From assembly GCF_037975245.1 (NCBI RefSeq), contig NC_092564.1:5634484-5698483 (forward strand): 64,000 bases of DNA. Direction: 5' to 3'. The notes beneath the pieces were generated by a model. That model saw only the letters and a program-made list of their open reading frames with translations, was not told the DNA's origin and searched no databases. Position 1 is the stretch's first letter. The number at the start of each line of letters is the position of its first letter. This DNA comes from Apostichopus japonicus (lineage: Eukaryota > Echinodermata > Holothuroidea > Aspidochirotida > Stichopodidae). The position numbers and the translations under genes were made by a program. Below are positions 36,801-46,000 of the stretch, piece after piece.

Positions 36801-37699
36801 ATTGAATTTTCTAATTTAACACTTCTCAATGTCTAGAAATACTTTGGAGATTCAGAACCTCCACGAAATTACTCAGAATCTTCTAGCGATTTTTTGGTGA
36901 GCTAAAATTTTGGGCCGACACTGGTGAACTTGAAAGTTTAAGTGGGCTGTGCTCTGAGAAAGAAACCAAAGGAACGGGCAGTGATCATCAGTTACCTTAA
37001 TACCGTACGGAAGAACAAAATGTTCATTACTCTGTAGAGGGTTATAGTGCGGTGCGTTCAATAGGCAGCTTTCATATCAGATGGTTGGCAGCAACTACCG
37101 GTTAGCGGTACTTCGGGATATTTCTTTTACTGGATTCAGTAATATCTTTAGATGAATATCGGATTCAAATACGTCAAACAGTTTTGCCGAGTTTCACAGA
37201 TGTAAATTTGAAAGTCTCATGTAAAGATGGGACAGTTGGGGTCAAACTGTGTCAAACACCAAATCTAAGTGTGTGAGGATGGCTGGCTCTCTACAGACAA
37301 AATCACGCCAATCATTCTTAAGAGATGGACATAAAACGACCATTTTCCCGCCTTTTATTCATGGAATTAATTTACTTCTGCAGTCCATCATATATCTGAA
37401 TAATATTGTGACGACTAAGACATGTCTTTTGGAAGATAAAACCAAAAAATAAAAGAAATTAAAAAATTTTTTTTTTTTTAAATAATTTAAAAAAATTAAA
37501 ATAAAAAATAAAATTTTTTAGACCAAAGACTACAGTAGTAAAGTTATATGAAAGGATAATACACCACTAATAATATTTTGTTTCATTACAGGCACAACTC
37601 CCAAATGTTAACGTCCACGCTTACTTTGCACCTCCAACTCCACCCAACACGGACGGTCGTCAGAGGCCCAGATACTGCAGATGTTGTTCGATCTTGTAA
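3812..37699 (+). CDS. FBXL20: F-box/LRR-repeat protein, FBXL20/FBXL2 family (14 exons, complete)
   Basis: Substrate-receptor subunit of an SCF ubiquitin ligase; the F-box binds SKP1 and the LRR solenoid binds the substrate. Exons: 3812-3841, 12301-12359, 21514-21568, 22358-22432, 23692-23786, 25338-25502, 26906-27032, 28705-28779, 29708-29838, 31915-31975, 32508-32552, 35755-35811, 36397-36609, 37592-37699. All junctions are GT...AG and all phases join, giving 1,296 nt, or 431 residues plus stop. Human FBXL20 and FBXL2 are about 436 and 423 residues (from memory). The F-box spans residues ~21-66 (KVPKELILRIFSYLD, then CRCAQVSR and TWNVLALDG). A cysteine-containing LRR array with repeated C-x-x-(I/L)-(T/S)-D motifs runs from ~75 to 395. 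The tail ends C-R-C-C-S-I-L; CSIL is a CaaX box whose terminal Leu favours geranylgeranylation, as in vertebrate FBXL2/FBXL20 tails. The symbol is family-level: an invertebrate gene may be the single pro-orthologue of FBXL2 and FBXL20. Confidence 0.96.
4405..4620 (-). repeat. degraded LTR-like repeat (left)
   Basis: This segment resembles 6205-6400 in direct orientation. Shared patches include AAGTGTATTCCTTT, CTGTCATAAATA, TCCAGTTTCC and CATACTC. Its position outside the integrase-like fragment fits a 3' LTR of a minus-strand element. Boundaries are approximate because the copies are strongly diverged. Confidence 0.5.
4797..5108 (-). pseudogene. LTR retroelement pol remnant (integrase C-terminal-like)
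   Basis: A 103-codon open stretch resembles the C-terminal end of a Ty3/Gypsy-type integrase: a basic region, a short beta-rich segment and a basic Arg/Lys-rich tail. Protease, reverse transcriptase and the integrase core are absent between this fragment and the gag-like fragments only ~300 bp away. The element is therefore internally deleted and non-functional. Family assignment is by general resemblance. Confidence 0.5.
5394..6104 (-). pseudogene. LTR retroelement gag remnant with CCHC zinc knuckle
   Basis: Three broken minus-strand stretches (about 5922-6104, 5697-5885 and 5394-5609) read in order like a Gypsy-type gag. The first resembles the N-terminal capsid-like part. The second is rich in R/E and resembles the retrotransposon gag capsid domain. 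The last contains a single zinc knuckle, C-x2-C-x4-H-x6-C. Frameshifts and stops separate them. Presumed dead. Confidence 0.6.
6205..6400 (-). repeat. degraded LTR-like repeat (right)
   Basis: Direct-repeat partner of 4405-4620, lying upstream of the gag-like fragments on the minus strand, as a 5' LTR would. Similarity is patchy, implying an old insertion. Edges are uncertain. Confidence 0.5.
10505..12147. mobile_element. hAT-type element, 1643 bp, no transposase
   Basis: Seen: 16-bp terminal inverted repeats TAGTGTTGCGCCGATA and TATCGGCGCAACACTA with a perfect 8-bp duplication GAAGATAT (10497-10504 and 12148-12155). Many copies of TATCGG/CCGATA sit subterminally on both sides, the kind of subterminal clustering common in hAT elements. 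The ~1.4-kb interior has no long frame or recognisable transposase. It is either a deletion derivative or a carrier of unrelated sequence. Confidence 0.92.
12301..12359 (+). CDS. FBXL20: FBXL20-like exon 2
   Basis: Encodes residues 11-30, ending in VPKELILR, the start of the F-box. Acceptor CCATAG, donor GTAAGC, phase 2 end. The 150 bp upstream of the acceptor begins at the right duplication of the hAT element. Confidence 0.95.
13968..14100 (+). mobile_element. tRNA-derived SINE fragment
   Basis: Contains an A-box-like TAGCTCAGTTGGT and, about 45 nt later, a B-box-like GGTTTGAATTC, the spacing of a tRNA head. The sequence does not fold as a clean tRNA, so a SINE head is more likely than a tRNA gene. 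The 3' limit is uncertain. Confidence 0.55.
15130..15440 (+). mobile_element. tRNA(Leu/Ser)-like SINE
   Basis: Contains an A-box-like GTGGCCGAGTGG and a B-box-like GGTTCGATAC with a class II-style long variable region between them. A ~200-nt unrelated body follows, ending in an ATTATTATTAAT-type tail. These are hallmarks of a tRNA-derived SINE rather than a functional tRNA. Confidence 0.7.
16897..17180. repeat. minisatellite, ~24-bp unit
   Basis: About twelve diverged copies of GCAGTAATCATACTGTGATA plus four bases. It grades rightward into a looser CCCGTAGTAAG/CCATAGTAAG-type field to about 17420. Confidence 0.9.
19330..19446 (+). repeat. G-rich tract with G-quadruplex potential
   Basis: Repeated GGGG/GGGGG blocks separated by short T/A/C spacers over ~115 bp of the plus (FBXL20-sense) strand. 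Many sets of four G3+ runs lie within loop distances that permit G-quadruplex folding. Confidence 0.6.
20670..20745. repeat. dispersed repeat, copy 1
   Basis: Nearly the same ~75 bp as 22028-22108, sharing CCGTGCCTAGAATG and ACAACCTTAGCAC. Not assigned to a family. Confidence 0.65.
21514..21568 (+). CDS. FBXL20: FBXL20-like exon 3 (F-box core)
   Basis: A 55-nt exon completing codon 30 and encoding IFSYLDVVSLCRCAQVSR, the conserved F-box core. Acceptor GTTCAG, donor GTGAGT. Too short to be found as an open frame; identified by family similarity and by phase (2 in, 0 out). Confidence 0.95.
21569..22357 (+). other. FBXL20-like intron 3
   Basis: Contains the second copy of the dispersed repeat at 22028-22108. 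Nothing else recognised. Confidence 0.6.
22028..22108. repeat. dispersed repeat, copy 2
   Basis: Direct-orientation partner of 20670-20745, about 1.36 kb away; the pair brackets the F-box exon. Confidence 0.65.
22358..22432 (+). CDS. FBXL20: FBXL20-like exon 4
   Basis: Residues 49-73: end of the F-box (TWNVLALDGSNWQRV) and the linker NLFDFQTDIE. Phase 0 at both ends. Acceptor TTTCAG, donor GTATGG. Confidence 0.97.
22433..23691 (+). other. FBXL20-like intron 4
   Basis: A GTGTGTG-rich patch near 22910-22936 and the 78-bp tandem duplication at 23342-23497; otherwise nothing recognised. Confidence 0.6.
23342..23497. repeat. recent 78-bp tandem duplication
   Basis: Two adjacent 78-bp units beginning GTACAGTAGCACATG and differing at one base near the end, so the duplication is young or homogenised. 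Confidence 0.9.
23692..23786 (+). CDS. FBXL20: FBXL20-like exon 5 (first LRR)
   Basis: Residues 74-105, including ISKRCGGFLKVLSLRGCKSV, the first LRR. Phase 0 in, phase 2 out. Acceptor GACAG, donor GTGAGT. Confidence 0.97.
23787..25337 (+). other. FBXL20-like intron 5
   Basis: Contains an AAG-triplet run near 24443-24456 and a T-rich tract near 24485-24505. No repeat or gene recognised. Confidence 0.5.
25338..25502 (+). CDS. FBXL20: FBXL20-like exon 6 (LRRs)
   Basis: Residues 105-160, two LRRs: TFAENCRNIEELNLDDC and the stretch ending LDLASCTAISDQTLKSI. Phase 2 to phase 2. Acceptor TTCCAG, donor GTATCC. Confidence 0.97.
25503..26905 (+). other. FBXL20-like intron 6
   Basis: The last ~260 bp are the GTTTAC minisatellite; the rest shows nothing recognisable. 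Confidence 0.6.
26648..26890. repeat. minisatellite, ~11-bp CGTTTACCGTA unit
   Basis: Diverged tandem copies of CGTTTACCGTA and CGTTTACTTTA ending about 16 bp before the exon 7 acceptor (exon at 26906). The pyrimidine/TTTAC-rich array is the sequence immediately upstream of that splice site. Confidence 0.9.
26906..27032 (+). CDS. FBXL20: FBXL20-like exon 7 (LRRs)
   Basis: Residues 160-202, including DGCPLLSQLNISWCNQISD. Acceptor CCACAG, donor GTAAGC. Its acceptor is preceded within 16 bp by a minisatellite. Confidence 0.97.
27033..28704 (+). other. FBXL20-like intron 7
   Basis: An AATTAATTAATT-type AT tract lies near 28255-28282; otherwise nothing recognised. Confidence 0.5.
28705..28779 (+). 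CDS. FBXL20: FBXL20-like exon 8 (LRR)
   Basis: Residues 203-227: ITDDSLLHLGLHSPKLTTLN then LHNCV, one LRR. Phase 0 at both ends. Acceptor CTGCAG, donor GTAAGT. Confidence 0.96.
28780..29707 (+). other. FBXL20-like intron 8
   Basis: A short ATATAT run near 29318-29345; nothing else recognised. Confidence 0.5.
29708..29838 (+). CDS. FBXL20: FBXL20-like exon 9 (LRRs)
   Basis: Residues 228-271, including ARGCTNLKSLCLSGCLHLTD. Phase 0 in, phase 2 out. Acceptor CTGCAG, donor GTCAGA. Confidence 0.97.
29839..31914 (+). other. FBXL20-like intron 9
   Basis: Contains a diverged tandem duplication: about 30350-30540 and 30696-30860 share the order TTATTAAGTTA ... TTTCCATGGCAAC, and an ATTATGAAGTCTGAATT-like piece recurs. 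A C-run lies near 31331-31340. No coding sequence recognised. Confidence 0.5.
31915..31975 (+). CDS. FBXL20: FBXL20-like exon 10 (LRR)
   Basis: Residues 271-291: TLEVSGCCQFSDSGFQALAR. Acceptor TTTCAG; the donor GTTAGT is off-consensus at +3. Phase 2 in, phase 0 out. Confidence 0.95.
31976..32507 (+). other. FBXL20-like intron 10
   Basis: Short intron with a CTGT-type microsatellite near 32160-32195. Otherwise nothing. Confidence 0.5.
32508..32552 (+). CDS. FBXL20: FBXL20-like exon 11 (45 nt)
   Basis: Residues 292-306: TCSELRKMDLEECVL. The acceptor is CGTAAG, an uncommon A at -3, with the T-rich tract ending some 14 nt upstream; the donor is GTAAGA. Phase 0 both sides, so skipping would keep the frame but remove part of one LRR. 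Confidence 0.94.
32553..35754 (+). other. FBXL20-like intron 11
   Basis: Contains a minus-strand tRNA-derived SINE (33085-33325), a C-run at 34829-34837, and a diverged tandem duplication (about 35299-35374 and 35386-35458, sharing CATTGAAATATTGTTTTAG). Confidence 0.6.
33085..33325 (-). mobile_element. tRNA-derived SINE (minus strand)
   Basis: On the minus strand the head has complementary ends (GGAGTG ... CACTCC), a D-arm/A-box-like AAGGTCAGTGGTAAACGCC, an ACCTT/AAGGT stem and a B-box-like GAGTTTGAGTC, so it is cloverleaf-like. An unrelated ~160-nt body follows, ending in a short run of ATAC repeats. This is the structure of a SINE; the tRNA part is too diverged to call a functional tRNA. 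Confidence 0.7.
35755..35811 (+). CDS. FBXL20: FBXL20-like exon 12 (LRR)
   Basis: Residues 307-325: ISDASLIHLAIGCPNIETL. Phase 0 both sides. Acceptor TTTTAG, donor GTGAGA. Confidence 0.96.
35812..36396 (+). other. FBXL20-like intron 12
   Basis: A C-run near 35843-35856; nothing else recognised. Confidence 0.5.
36397..36609 (+). CDS. FBXL20: FBXL20-like exon 13 (LRRs)
   Basis: The longest coding exon (71 codons, residues 326-396), containing TLSHCELITDEGIRHIG, ELDNCPLITDASLEHL and RIELYDCQLITKAGIRRLE. It is almost collinear with the vertebrate protein. Acceptor TTGCAG, donor GTGAGT. Confidence 0.98.
36610..37591 (+). other. FBXL20-like intron 13
   Basis: An A/T-only low-complexity tract at about 37450-37520 precedes the last exon by ~70 bp. 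No gene recognised. Confidence 0.5.
37592..37699 (+). CDS. FBXL20: FBXL20-like exon 14 (stop, CaaX box)
   Basis: Residues 397-431 and the stop: NVNVHAYFAPPTPP, then the Cys-rich tail ending CRCCSIL. The last four residues form a CaaX prenylation box. The same Cys-x-Cys-Cys-aliphatic-x-Leu ending is known in vertebrate FBXL2/FBXL20. Confidence 0.98.
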   Translation, partial: AQLPNVNVHAYFAPPTPPNTDGRQRPRYCRCCSIL

Positions 37700-38699
37700 C
37701 GGCCCTCCCGAACGCCCCCGTCACGGGGCAAGTGGTCACACCGTCTGCTGGTCTGTTGTGTTAGAAACCGCCAGTTGAAACTGTGTCGATATATTTCTTA
37801 TCTTTGGGCTAGTTTGATAGCAGTTTTATTGGCACAGTCTGCAGCCTGTTGTTAGAAGCATGGGGAACGGTCTGTGACTGATGTCAGATAAATCAAAGGC
37901 TGAGCAAAACCCATTGGGCATTTTATTGGAACAGGTTCTGCAATCTCTATTCGTTGTTGGTGGCAGCTGCATGAATGGACAATCATTAAACTTGATATCT
38001 CTTTTCTTGTGGGAGGATAACAAAGTGGAGCAGGCTGCTAATTACGCTAATAATTTTCATTACAAAAGTCTGTTTTGAAGAAGCAGTTTGGAAAACTATT
38101 TGTGCTTTGGGTGGAAGCTTTTTGTGTCATGAATTTGAACCGCTGTGGGCAGAGGCTTCCATCGTCGCTAGACAACACTCTTCCAAAGATTTCAAACAAC
38201 CCGGGTCGCAGGATGTAGTCTGTCAGCGAGCTGGTTTTGGTCTCTCGCTCCTGCTCACATTGGTCAATCAAAAATTCTTGTGTAATAGTGAGAACTTTTA
38301 TTTGAAAGATTCCAGACAAGAACAGTTTTTTTTTTCTTTTTTTTTTTAATTTAAATTTTGGTCATGGCTGGTACTGAGCGTTACTATCAGCTTGAAAGTG
38401 CAATGTTATTTGATATTCAGTTTGTCAGTTTTTTAATTTTATAAGCGCAGGGTTAAAAAGTGATTTTACACTTTGGTTTGCACTGTCATGTATTGTTGAA
38501 AAGTCTTATCAATTGGTTACCCTAGGCTAAAGGAACAGTCATAGCATTAGCTCCTCAATAGTATGTTACAGTAATCTGCTTGTGTGATTAAGTATTGATA
38601 CTTTTCAAAAGCATTTGTTACACAATGATCCTAGACCAGTCCTGTTACAAGTCTGTGAGTTGTAACAAGTCTGTGAGATGTAACAAGTCACTTTACCAT
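37700..38699 (+). other. FBXL20-like 3' flank / probable 3'UTR
   Basis: A candidate polyadenylation signal ATTAAA lies at 37985-37990. The transcript end is not established. A T-rich tract lies at 38327-38347. No other gene seen. Confidence 0.35.
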
Positions 38700-39262
38700 G
38701 ATGCCGAGTCGAGTGAATTTACTGTGAGGTCGATTGAGTCACTTTACTCTAGAGGTAGAGTCGAGTCACTTTACTCGGAGGTCGAGTTGAGTCACTTTAC
38801 TCGGAGGTAGAGTCGAGTCACTTTACTCGGACGTCGAGTCGAGTCATTTTACTCGGAGGTAGAGTCAAGTCACTTTACTCGTAGGTCGAGTCACTTTACT
38901 CGGAGGTAGAGTCAAGTCACTTTACTCTGAGGTAGAGTCGAGTCACTTTATTCTGAGGTAGAGTCACTTTACTCGGAGGTAGAGTTGAGTCACTTTACTT
39001 GGAGGTAGAGTCGAGTCACTTTATTCTGAGATAGAGTCAAGTCACTTTACTCTGAGGTAGAGTCACTTTACTCTGAGGTAGAGCCACTTTTCTCTGAGGT
39101 AGAGTCGAGTCACTTTATTCTGAGGTAGAATCGAGTCACTTTACTCTGAGGTGGAATCCAGTCACCTTACTCTGAGGTCAAGTCACTTTAATCTGAGGTG
39201 GAGTCGCTTTACTCTGAGGTCGAGTCGCTTCACTCTTAGGTTGAGTTGAGTCACTACCACTC
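38700..39262. repeat. minisatellite, ~26-bp GAGTCACTTTACTC unit
   Basis: About twenty diverged units of GTCGAGTCACTTTACTCGG plus AGGTAGA, with some units shortened by loss of GAGTC. Each unit holds inverted arms GAGT/ACTC, and several contain TGAGTCA. A shorter run (CAAGTCTGTGAG) precedes it from about 38648. Confidence 0.95.
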
Positions 39263-40190
39263 ATTTTCCCCAACTTGAGCCGAGCCAGTGACTGGAGTTG
39301 ATGTACAATCTCGAAGGGGAAGTAATGTCACAAATCGTTTCAATCTTCTCACCTTGGAGAATGAGTGACTATAGTCATTACTCGTCACACGTTGTCCCGA
39401 TCAGTTGAGCATTTAGATATATACATGTCTCTTTTTAATAGTCAGATGAAATTTTATTTTGAGTAATGCTCGGGAGATTTTAAAATGTTGCCAAAAGTTG
39501 TTAAACCAAGGGCTGTCAACTCCTTTAAAATTGCTGCATAGCTGTGCAAGGTGACTGCTTCGAACTTGTTGTTCCCAGACACTCGTAAGGCTTAGTTTTG
39601 CAGAAATCAATCCCTCAGTGGGTGAACAGAATCGAGATGATAAATATCAGGGAAAAATAGTTGGCATATATGTATGTGACTGACTCTGAACATTTGGAGC
39701 ATATTTTACAGGAATTGCTGCACATTTTAAATGTACAAACAAAAGCGATTGTACAATGCCAGAAGCACTGCAGTCTAGTGGTGGTTTATTCCTTCATTGC
39801 TAGAACACTCTCCCAATGCATATAACATAGGAATGAAATTATTTACAATGTCTCTCCTGGAACTTTTGAGTTTTATGAAATCAAGGAAAATGGAAGTGAG
39901 AGGAGACCTCTCCATTTTTATATGATTTTAGGTATGCAGCAGTGCATGTAATATTGCATGAATTTAGTTCAGTGTACCCCAAGGGTGCAGCTTAACTAAA
40001 AGCACATTTTGAAACCCCAACCTATGTCATGTTAAAAGACAAAATAGTCCTTAAACAAGTCTGCCATTTTCAGTGAAGCATTCAACAGGTTGCCTTAGTA
40101 TGGAACTTGTACAGGTAAATGTGCAGTTGACATGGAATTGCTATCTTATATGGAGGTCATCTCCTTTAGATCGCAAGTTAGGATGTTTGG
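39263..40190. other. intergenic, nothing recognised
   Basis: Spacer between two minisatellites; no gene, RNA or repeat seen. Confidence 0.4.
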
Positions 40191-40191
40191 T

Positions 40192-40938
40192 ATTAGGCCA
40201 GATCATCTGACCCTCTTAATGGCAGTGGCCAGATGTTCGCCATTAGACCAGACAGCCATGCAGGTCACTACACTGGTCTCTGACCCTCTCACTGGATGTG
40301 GCCAGATGTTCGCCATTAGGCCAGACAGCCATGCAGGTCCCTACACTGGTCTCTGACCCTCTCACTGGATGTGGCCAGATGTTCGCCATTAGGCCAGACA
40401 GCCATGCAAGTCACTACACTGGTCTCTGACCCTCTCACTGGAAGTGGCCAGATGTTCGACAGTAGGCCAGACAGCCATGCAAGTCACTACACTGGTCTCT
40501 GACCCTCTCACTGGAAGTGGCCAGATGTTTGGCATGAGGCCAGACAGCCATGCAAGTCACTACACTGGTCTCTGACCCTCTCACTGGAAGTGGCCAGATG
40601 TTCGACAGTAGGCCAGACAGCCATGCAAGTCACTACACTGGTCTCTGACCCTCCCACATGAAGTGGCCAGATGTTTGGCATAAGGCCAGACAGCCATGCA
40701 AGTCACTACACTGGTCTCTGACCCTCTCACTGGAAGTGGCCAGATGTTTGGCATTAGGCCAGACAGCCATGCATGTCACTATACTGGTCTCTGAACCTCT
40801 CACTGGATGTGGCCAGATGTTAGGCATTAGGCCAGACAGCCATGCAGGTCACTACACTGGTCTCTGACCCTCTCACTGGATGTGGCCAGATGTTCGGCAT
40901 TAGGCCAGACAGCCATGCAAGTCACTACACTGGTCTCT
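40192..40938. repeat. minisatellite, ~73-bp unit, about ten copies
   Basis: Units contain GGCCAGACAGCCATGCA, CACTACACTGGTCTCTGACC and GGCCAGATGTTCG and are highly similar. Because 73 is not a multiple of three, the short frames crossing the array shift between units and are not taken as genes. Confidence 0.97.
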
Positions 40939-42519
40939 AACATCTTCCCAGGATATATTAATGTCCTGTATTTCTAAAAAAGAGTTTTGAAACAAAGGTA
41001 ACCAATTAGGTTTCATATAAGAAAAACTGTTCTGTACTGGCTTTATATATATATAAATGTAGGCTTACATATACACATGCATTTTGCCACTGTACAAACA
41101 GCCAGCCAGTATACCTCTTATTTTTTTTTAAACAAATTTCTAAGTACTAACGTAATGAAATATATAACCTACAGCGTTTCTTCTAAAGCTTTAAAGTGGT
41201 TAATGACAAGTAGCCTGTGTGGTCTTGGATCTCCTCGAATGGTTGATGTATCCGTTTGACACAACAGAGATTTCAAAATCCATCAATGATTATGTGATGT
41301 ATCTATCTAATCAGAGATATGCAATAGAAGACATTTCAGTCATGCATTTTGCATTGACATATATATGTGACATGCAAAACAGCCTTTCCAGAAATGGAAG
41401 TAGGGTAAGAAGAACTATGTGATGAATGGTTTCTCCATTCATGTAAAATATAGGATGTGATTTTATTATTACCCATATTATTCATTTCAAGTCTTGCAAT
41501 TTTTATATAACATGGCCTGCTTTGTCTAAAAGTACAGTACTGACCTGCTTGAAGAACCCAATCGGCAAGACTCAAGTATTTAAGAAAGTTGCAAGTAACG
41601 TAGAACCCGCAAAATCTCATCTGATTAAGGATTGCCTTCAGGTTACGTGTAGCGGTAATGTTTGGACATCAGTTACAATCAAATTTGACCAAAGCCAGAA
41701 GTTTGCATTATGTATTACTAAAGCTGAAGTAAGGTTCAAAACTGAATTCCCACAGAATAAATAAGTAAGTGTTAGTAACTTTATGGCATACATGTTGGTC
41801 TTTGCTTTCATAAAGTTTTGAAAACATGTAATCATGTTGGAGTAACTTGCATTCTCATTGTAGATGGGCATGCATGGACATTTCAATCACGGTAGTCACG
41901 TTAATGCTTCAAGCTTTGATGTTAAGTATTGGAAAAGGGAAATTATCGCAATATATTGTTTTTAGTGATTGTTCTTACTTTTTCTTATTACTTATGGCAA
42001 TATCCCTGCAGGTGATATCCTTCTTTTTTATCGTTTTTATCAGAACAAATTTTGCATTTGTTAGCGTTGATTATTGGTCAGATATCATGGACTAATTATT
42101 TCCGATAGTGATTGTTATAATTCATGGGTGTTAAAATGATGTCATTTGCAAGTATATGCTAAAAGTAATTATTTTCATTCACAATCCCCATAATACCTCA
42201 TAAGCATGCCGTTTTTTTCAAGGGTTGGGGGAAGGTGGACAATAATACTATGTAATGGTGACCAGTTGTTGCAACATATGCAAGCCAGTGTTTAATTAAT
42301 TCAATATCTTGCTCAACTCTTCAGGCATATGATATTTCTCTGGTAAAACTGCCAAAATTGGTTATGTAACTGTCTGTGTAATTAAGTTACTGAATATTCA
42401 TAATGTATTACTGGAGAAATGCTCTTAGATTATAACATTCATTTGTAGTATCCAGGAGTGACTGCTCTTGTAATACCAGCTAAATATGCAGATATGATTT
42501 GGGAATGTACATATAGTGT
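40939..42519. other. intergenic, nothing recognised
   Basis: Short open frames occur near 41077-41260 and 41522-41764 on the plus strand, but none shows a motif, splice signals of a recognisable gene, or family resemblance. Confidence 0.4.
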
Positions 42520-43022
42520 ACGACATTCTACACTGTACATTGCATCCTACACTGTACATTGTGTATAGCATTCTCCACTGTACATTGTGTATAGCATCCT
42601 ACACTGTACATTGTGTATAGCATCCTACACTGTACATTGTGTATAGCATCCTACACTGTACATTGTGTATAGCATTTTACACTGTACATTGTGTGTAGCA
42701 TTCTACACTGTACATTGTGTGGAGCATTCTACACTGTGTATAGCATTCTACAGTGTACATTGTGTATTGCATTCTACACTCTATTCTACAGTGTGTATGG
42801 CATTCTACACCGTACATAGTGTATTGTATTCTACAATGTACATTGTGTAAAGCATTCTACAGTGTACATTGTATTCTACAGAGTACATTGTGTATTGCTT
42901 TCTACACTGTACATTGTGTATAGCATTCTACATTGCTTTCTACAGAGTACATTGTGTATTGCATTCTACAGTGTACATTGTGTTTAGCATTCTACACTAC
43001 ATTGTGTATGACATTCTACACT
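42520..43022. repeat. minisatellite, ~26-bp CATTCTACACTGTACATTGT unit
   Basis: Roughly 18-20 copies of CATTCTACACTGTACATTGT plus GTATAG, with deletions in some units. TGTACA is palindromic in each unit. Confidence 0.95.
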
Positions 43023-46000
43023 TAATAGATTACGGTATGTTTACTCCTATACCCCCTCAGCACACATAACTTGCCAGTCTGTGGTATCTTTCTTTTTTAT
43101 TGAGACTTTATTTACTATCTGTCAGATATACATTGTTGTGGGAACATTTATGTCAACTGTACTTGACCGCAGCAGGCAAACAATTTTTAGGGACTCTTAT
43201 CGTCTTTCACAAAATGCACTTCGTCCTGACATAACATTTTCAGTTATGTTTGATTTATAGGTTTTATTTGGGGTTTTGTTTATGATTAAATAGAAGTAAA
43301 ACATTGAATGGTGAATAATTTTGACATTCAAAGGAGCAAGTTGTCAAATGACATCACAGATAGAGCCACTTGTGTTTCTGTGCGTCTTTACTGTGCTTTA
43401 AATTCTTTGTTACCTATGTCCTTTACTGTCATCAAAGCAACCTTGTAATTGTACACCTATCCCATTAACAGATTTGAAGGTTGTCACAGTTCCAAAAGAT
43501 ATAATCAGTTTGTAATTAGCCTGCATACTTGATGACACTAACACTTAAATTTTAACATGCAAATTATTGAATAAAGCAATGGTACCTGCTGTGAATATGT
43601 CGAGAACCTGACGGTTGTATACTGTAAAACATGAAAATGTCTAATCAAACATAACATTTAGCTTACTGAAGATATTAAACATGTGTTTTGGTCTAGATAT
43701 GACACAAATGCAAGAGACCTAATGTTATATATTGTACTCTTTTAATTATTTGCTTGGATGGAAATTGGAAATAATGAAAACATAGCCAGCTTGACTGCAA
43801 CCAATGAAAACACAGCCAGTTTGACTGGAACCAATGAAAACACAGACAGCTTGTTTCCATAGAAACATCTGTTACAATAATACAAGGCAGCCTGAATTGT
43901 ATATTTCTGTAGATTGTCACAACAATGATTCACCATCATGGTCTTTGTGATTTTGTTAATCAGTTTATCAGTCAATTTATTTACTATACCATGTTGCTAT
44001 ATATAGCCTTGTTTGCATCCATGTTCTGGCATCCAGCAACAAGTGTTTCATTTTGGGTCTGCACAGCTGGTACTATGCTTCAACCATAATCATTTCAGCA
44101 GGTAATTCCTTTCTTTTGGGACAATTCTTCATAAATAACCTAAATAATTTATTGCTGTGTCAAATAGTCAAAACCCTGGTTATCTCAAAATATCCCTGTA
44201 GAAATTTTCCCCAGCCTCTATTTTCACTGTTGGACGTTACCATGGTATTTCAGATATGAAAAGCAAGGAGTTTCTAAATAAAGTAACCCTGGGGAAAAAA
44301 AGGTCAAAGATTGAAGAAGCTTTGACCTGACTCTGCAATGCATATCATTTAGAGCCCTCATGAGGTTGTGAAGTCAATCTACAACTTAAAAGACAGTCAT
44401 TTTGTCATAAACATTGAAGAAAATGCACATGGGAAGCACCCATGGGAAGCACCCAAGTCATTTATCATTGTGTATAAGTAAGTATATGTAAAAGCCAGCA
44501 TGTGGGGTGGGCAGTGTTTTGTGATATGGAATGTTGCACTCTGTGGTACAAAGTTTGGTATGAATACTTATATTCAAGCAAAAAACAAGCCTGGTAAGAT
44601 TAATAAAGTAAGGATCAATAGCAAGCTTTCAAGTTCACACTGTTTATTGAAATCTGTCATAGTACAAACTGCATGTATAGTATAAATGGCCAGGGCTTTC
44701 AAGTCCTATCCTTTGTTTATGATGTTTTGGATTCGGAAAGCTAATAAGAAGAAAAAAACATGGTGGCCATTTTTATCAATTCAAACATGTTGTTAATGGC
44801 TGTAAAAAGAATAAATAGTGGTATAAACGAAAACAGTTTCTGTTTTGATCAATTCTTCTTTTTTTCTTTTCTCTTTTTTTCTTGCAAATAAGACTGTCCT
44901 CTCTAAATGCTATTCTGTAATTTACAGCATGAAAAGTCTTTATTATTCAGGTTCACAAATTCTGGGTGAAATTTAACTTCCATTCTTACATGACCTTTAT
45001 CTTTTTCAAGATTCAATCAATTAGTTGGCTTGTTTGGTACCCACAGTGAACTTGAAGCAAACAGGTGTGATGTCAGAGATGCACACTGAGAAATTTTGAA
45101 ATGCATTTTCTTGTACATGTACAGTTTATGCAAACTGTTTTTTTTTTTTTTTAATTTACATTCACTTTGGTACTTCAAAATTGGTCAAAAATGAAGCAAC
45201 CAGCATTTTGCTATCATTGTGCAACCATGGCATCACACCTGTTTGCTTTAAGTTCACTTATGGTACCCCCTAACAAGTTCAACTATCAATATCTTGTGAT
45301 GCTATGTAGAAATTGCATTAACATTTTCCTTTCCTTTGAGACCACCATTGCATTTTTAAGACATATGGCTTTTAATGAACACTCAGAATAGTATCTTGTA
45401 ATGCTATGTAGAAATGTAGAAATTGCATAAACATTTTTCCTTTGAGACAACCATTGCATTTTCAAGACATCTGGCTTTTAATGAACACTTAGAATAATAT
45501 TACAAACGTATAACAAAGAGCGTAAGTTACCGGAAGGAAGGTCCACTAAAAAGAGAGAGGATAAGATTTGCTTGGCTACTTTGATAAATCAAGTTGTATA
45601 AACATTCATGATATCTTTGAAAAAAAACATCTGCAAAATTGAGTATCTGTTCAGAAACATTGTTCCTAACTTACCAGGGACATCAGATCACACATATGTT
45701 TTGATATGCATATTATGGAATCGAGAACATCTAAAGATATTTGCATGCATATATGTTACTAAATGTATACTGTAGTTTCAATGGCCTAGGTCAAAGGAAT
45801 GATACATTGCATAGATATATTTTTGTGCATTTTGCCCTTGTTTTTTATAACCCTATTTACCACACTCTACTGGAATGTTTACCACACAATACAAGAATGT
45901 CACAGTCTTAATATTTCTACACTGTACCTTCCATTACATGAAACATACTGTAACTGTACAAAAGTCCAGGGAACACCATCACCATCCACATAGTAACAAA

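Noticed and set aside
40132-40867. Open frames on both strands of the 73-bp array
   Set aside because: The unit length is not a multiple of three, frames differ between units, and no start/splice context exists.
38700-43022. CRISPR-like or other array system
   Set aside because: These are contiguous minisatellites without unique spacers in a metazoan genome.
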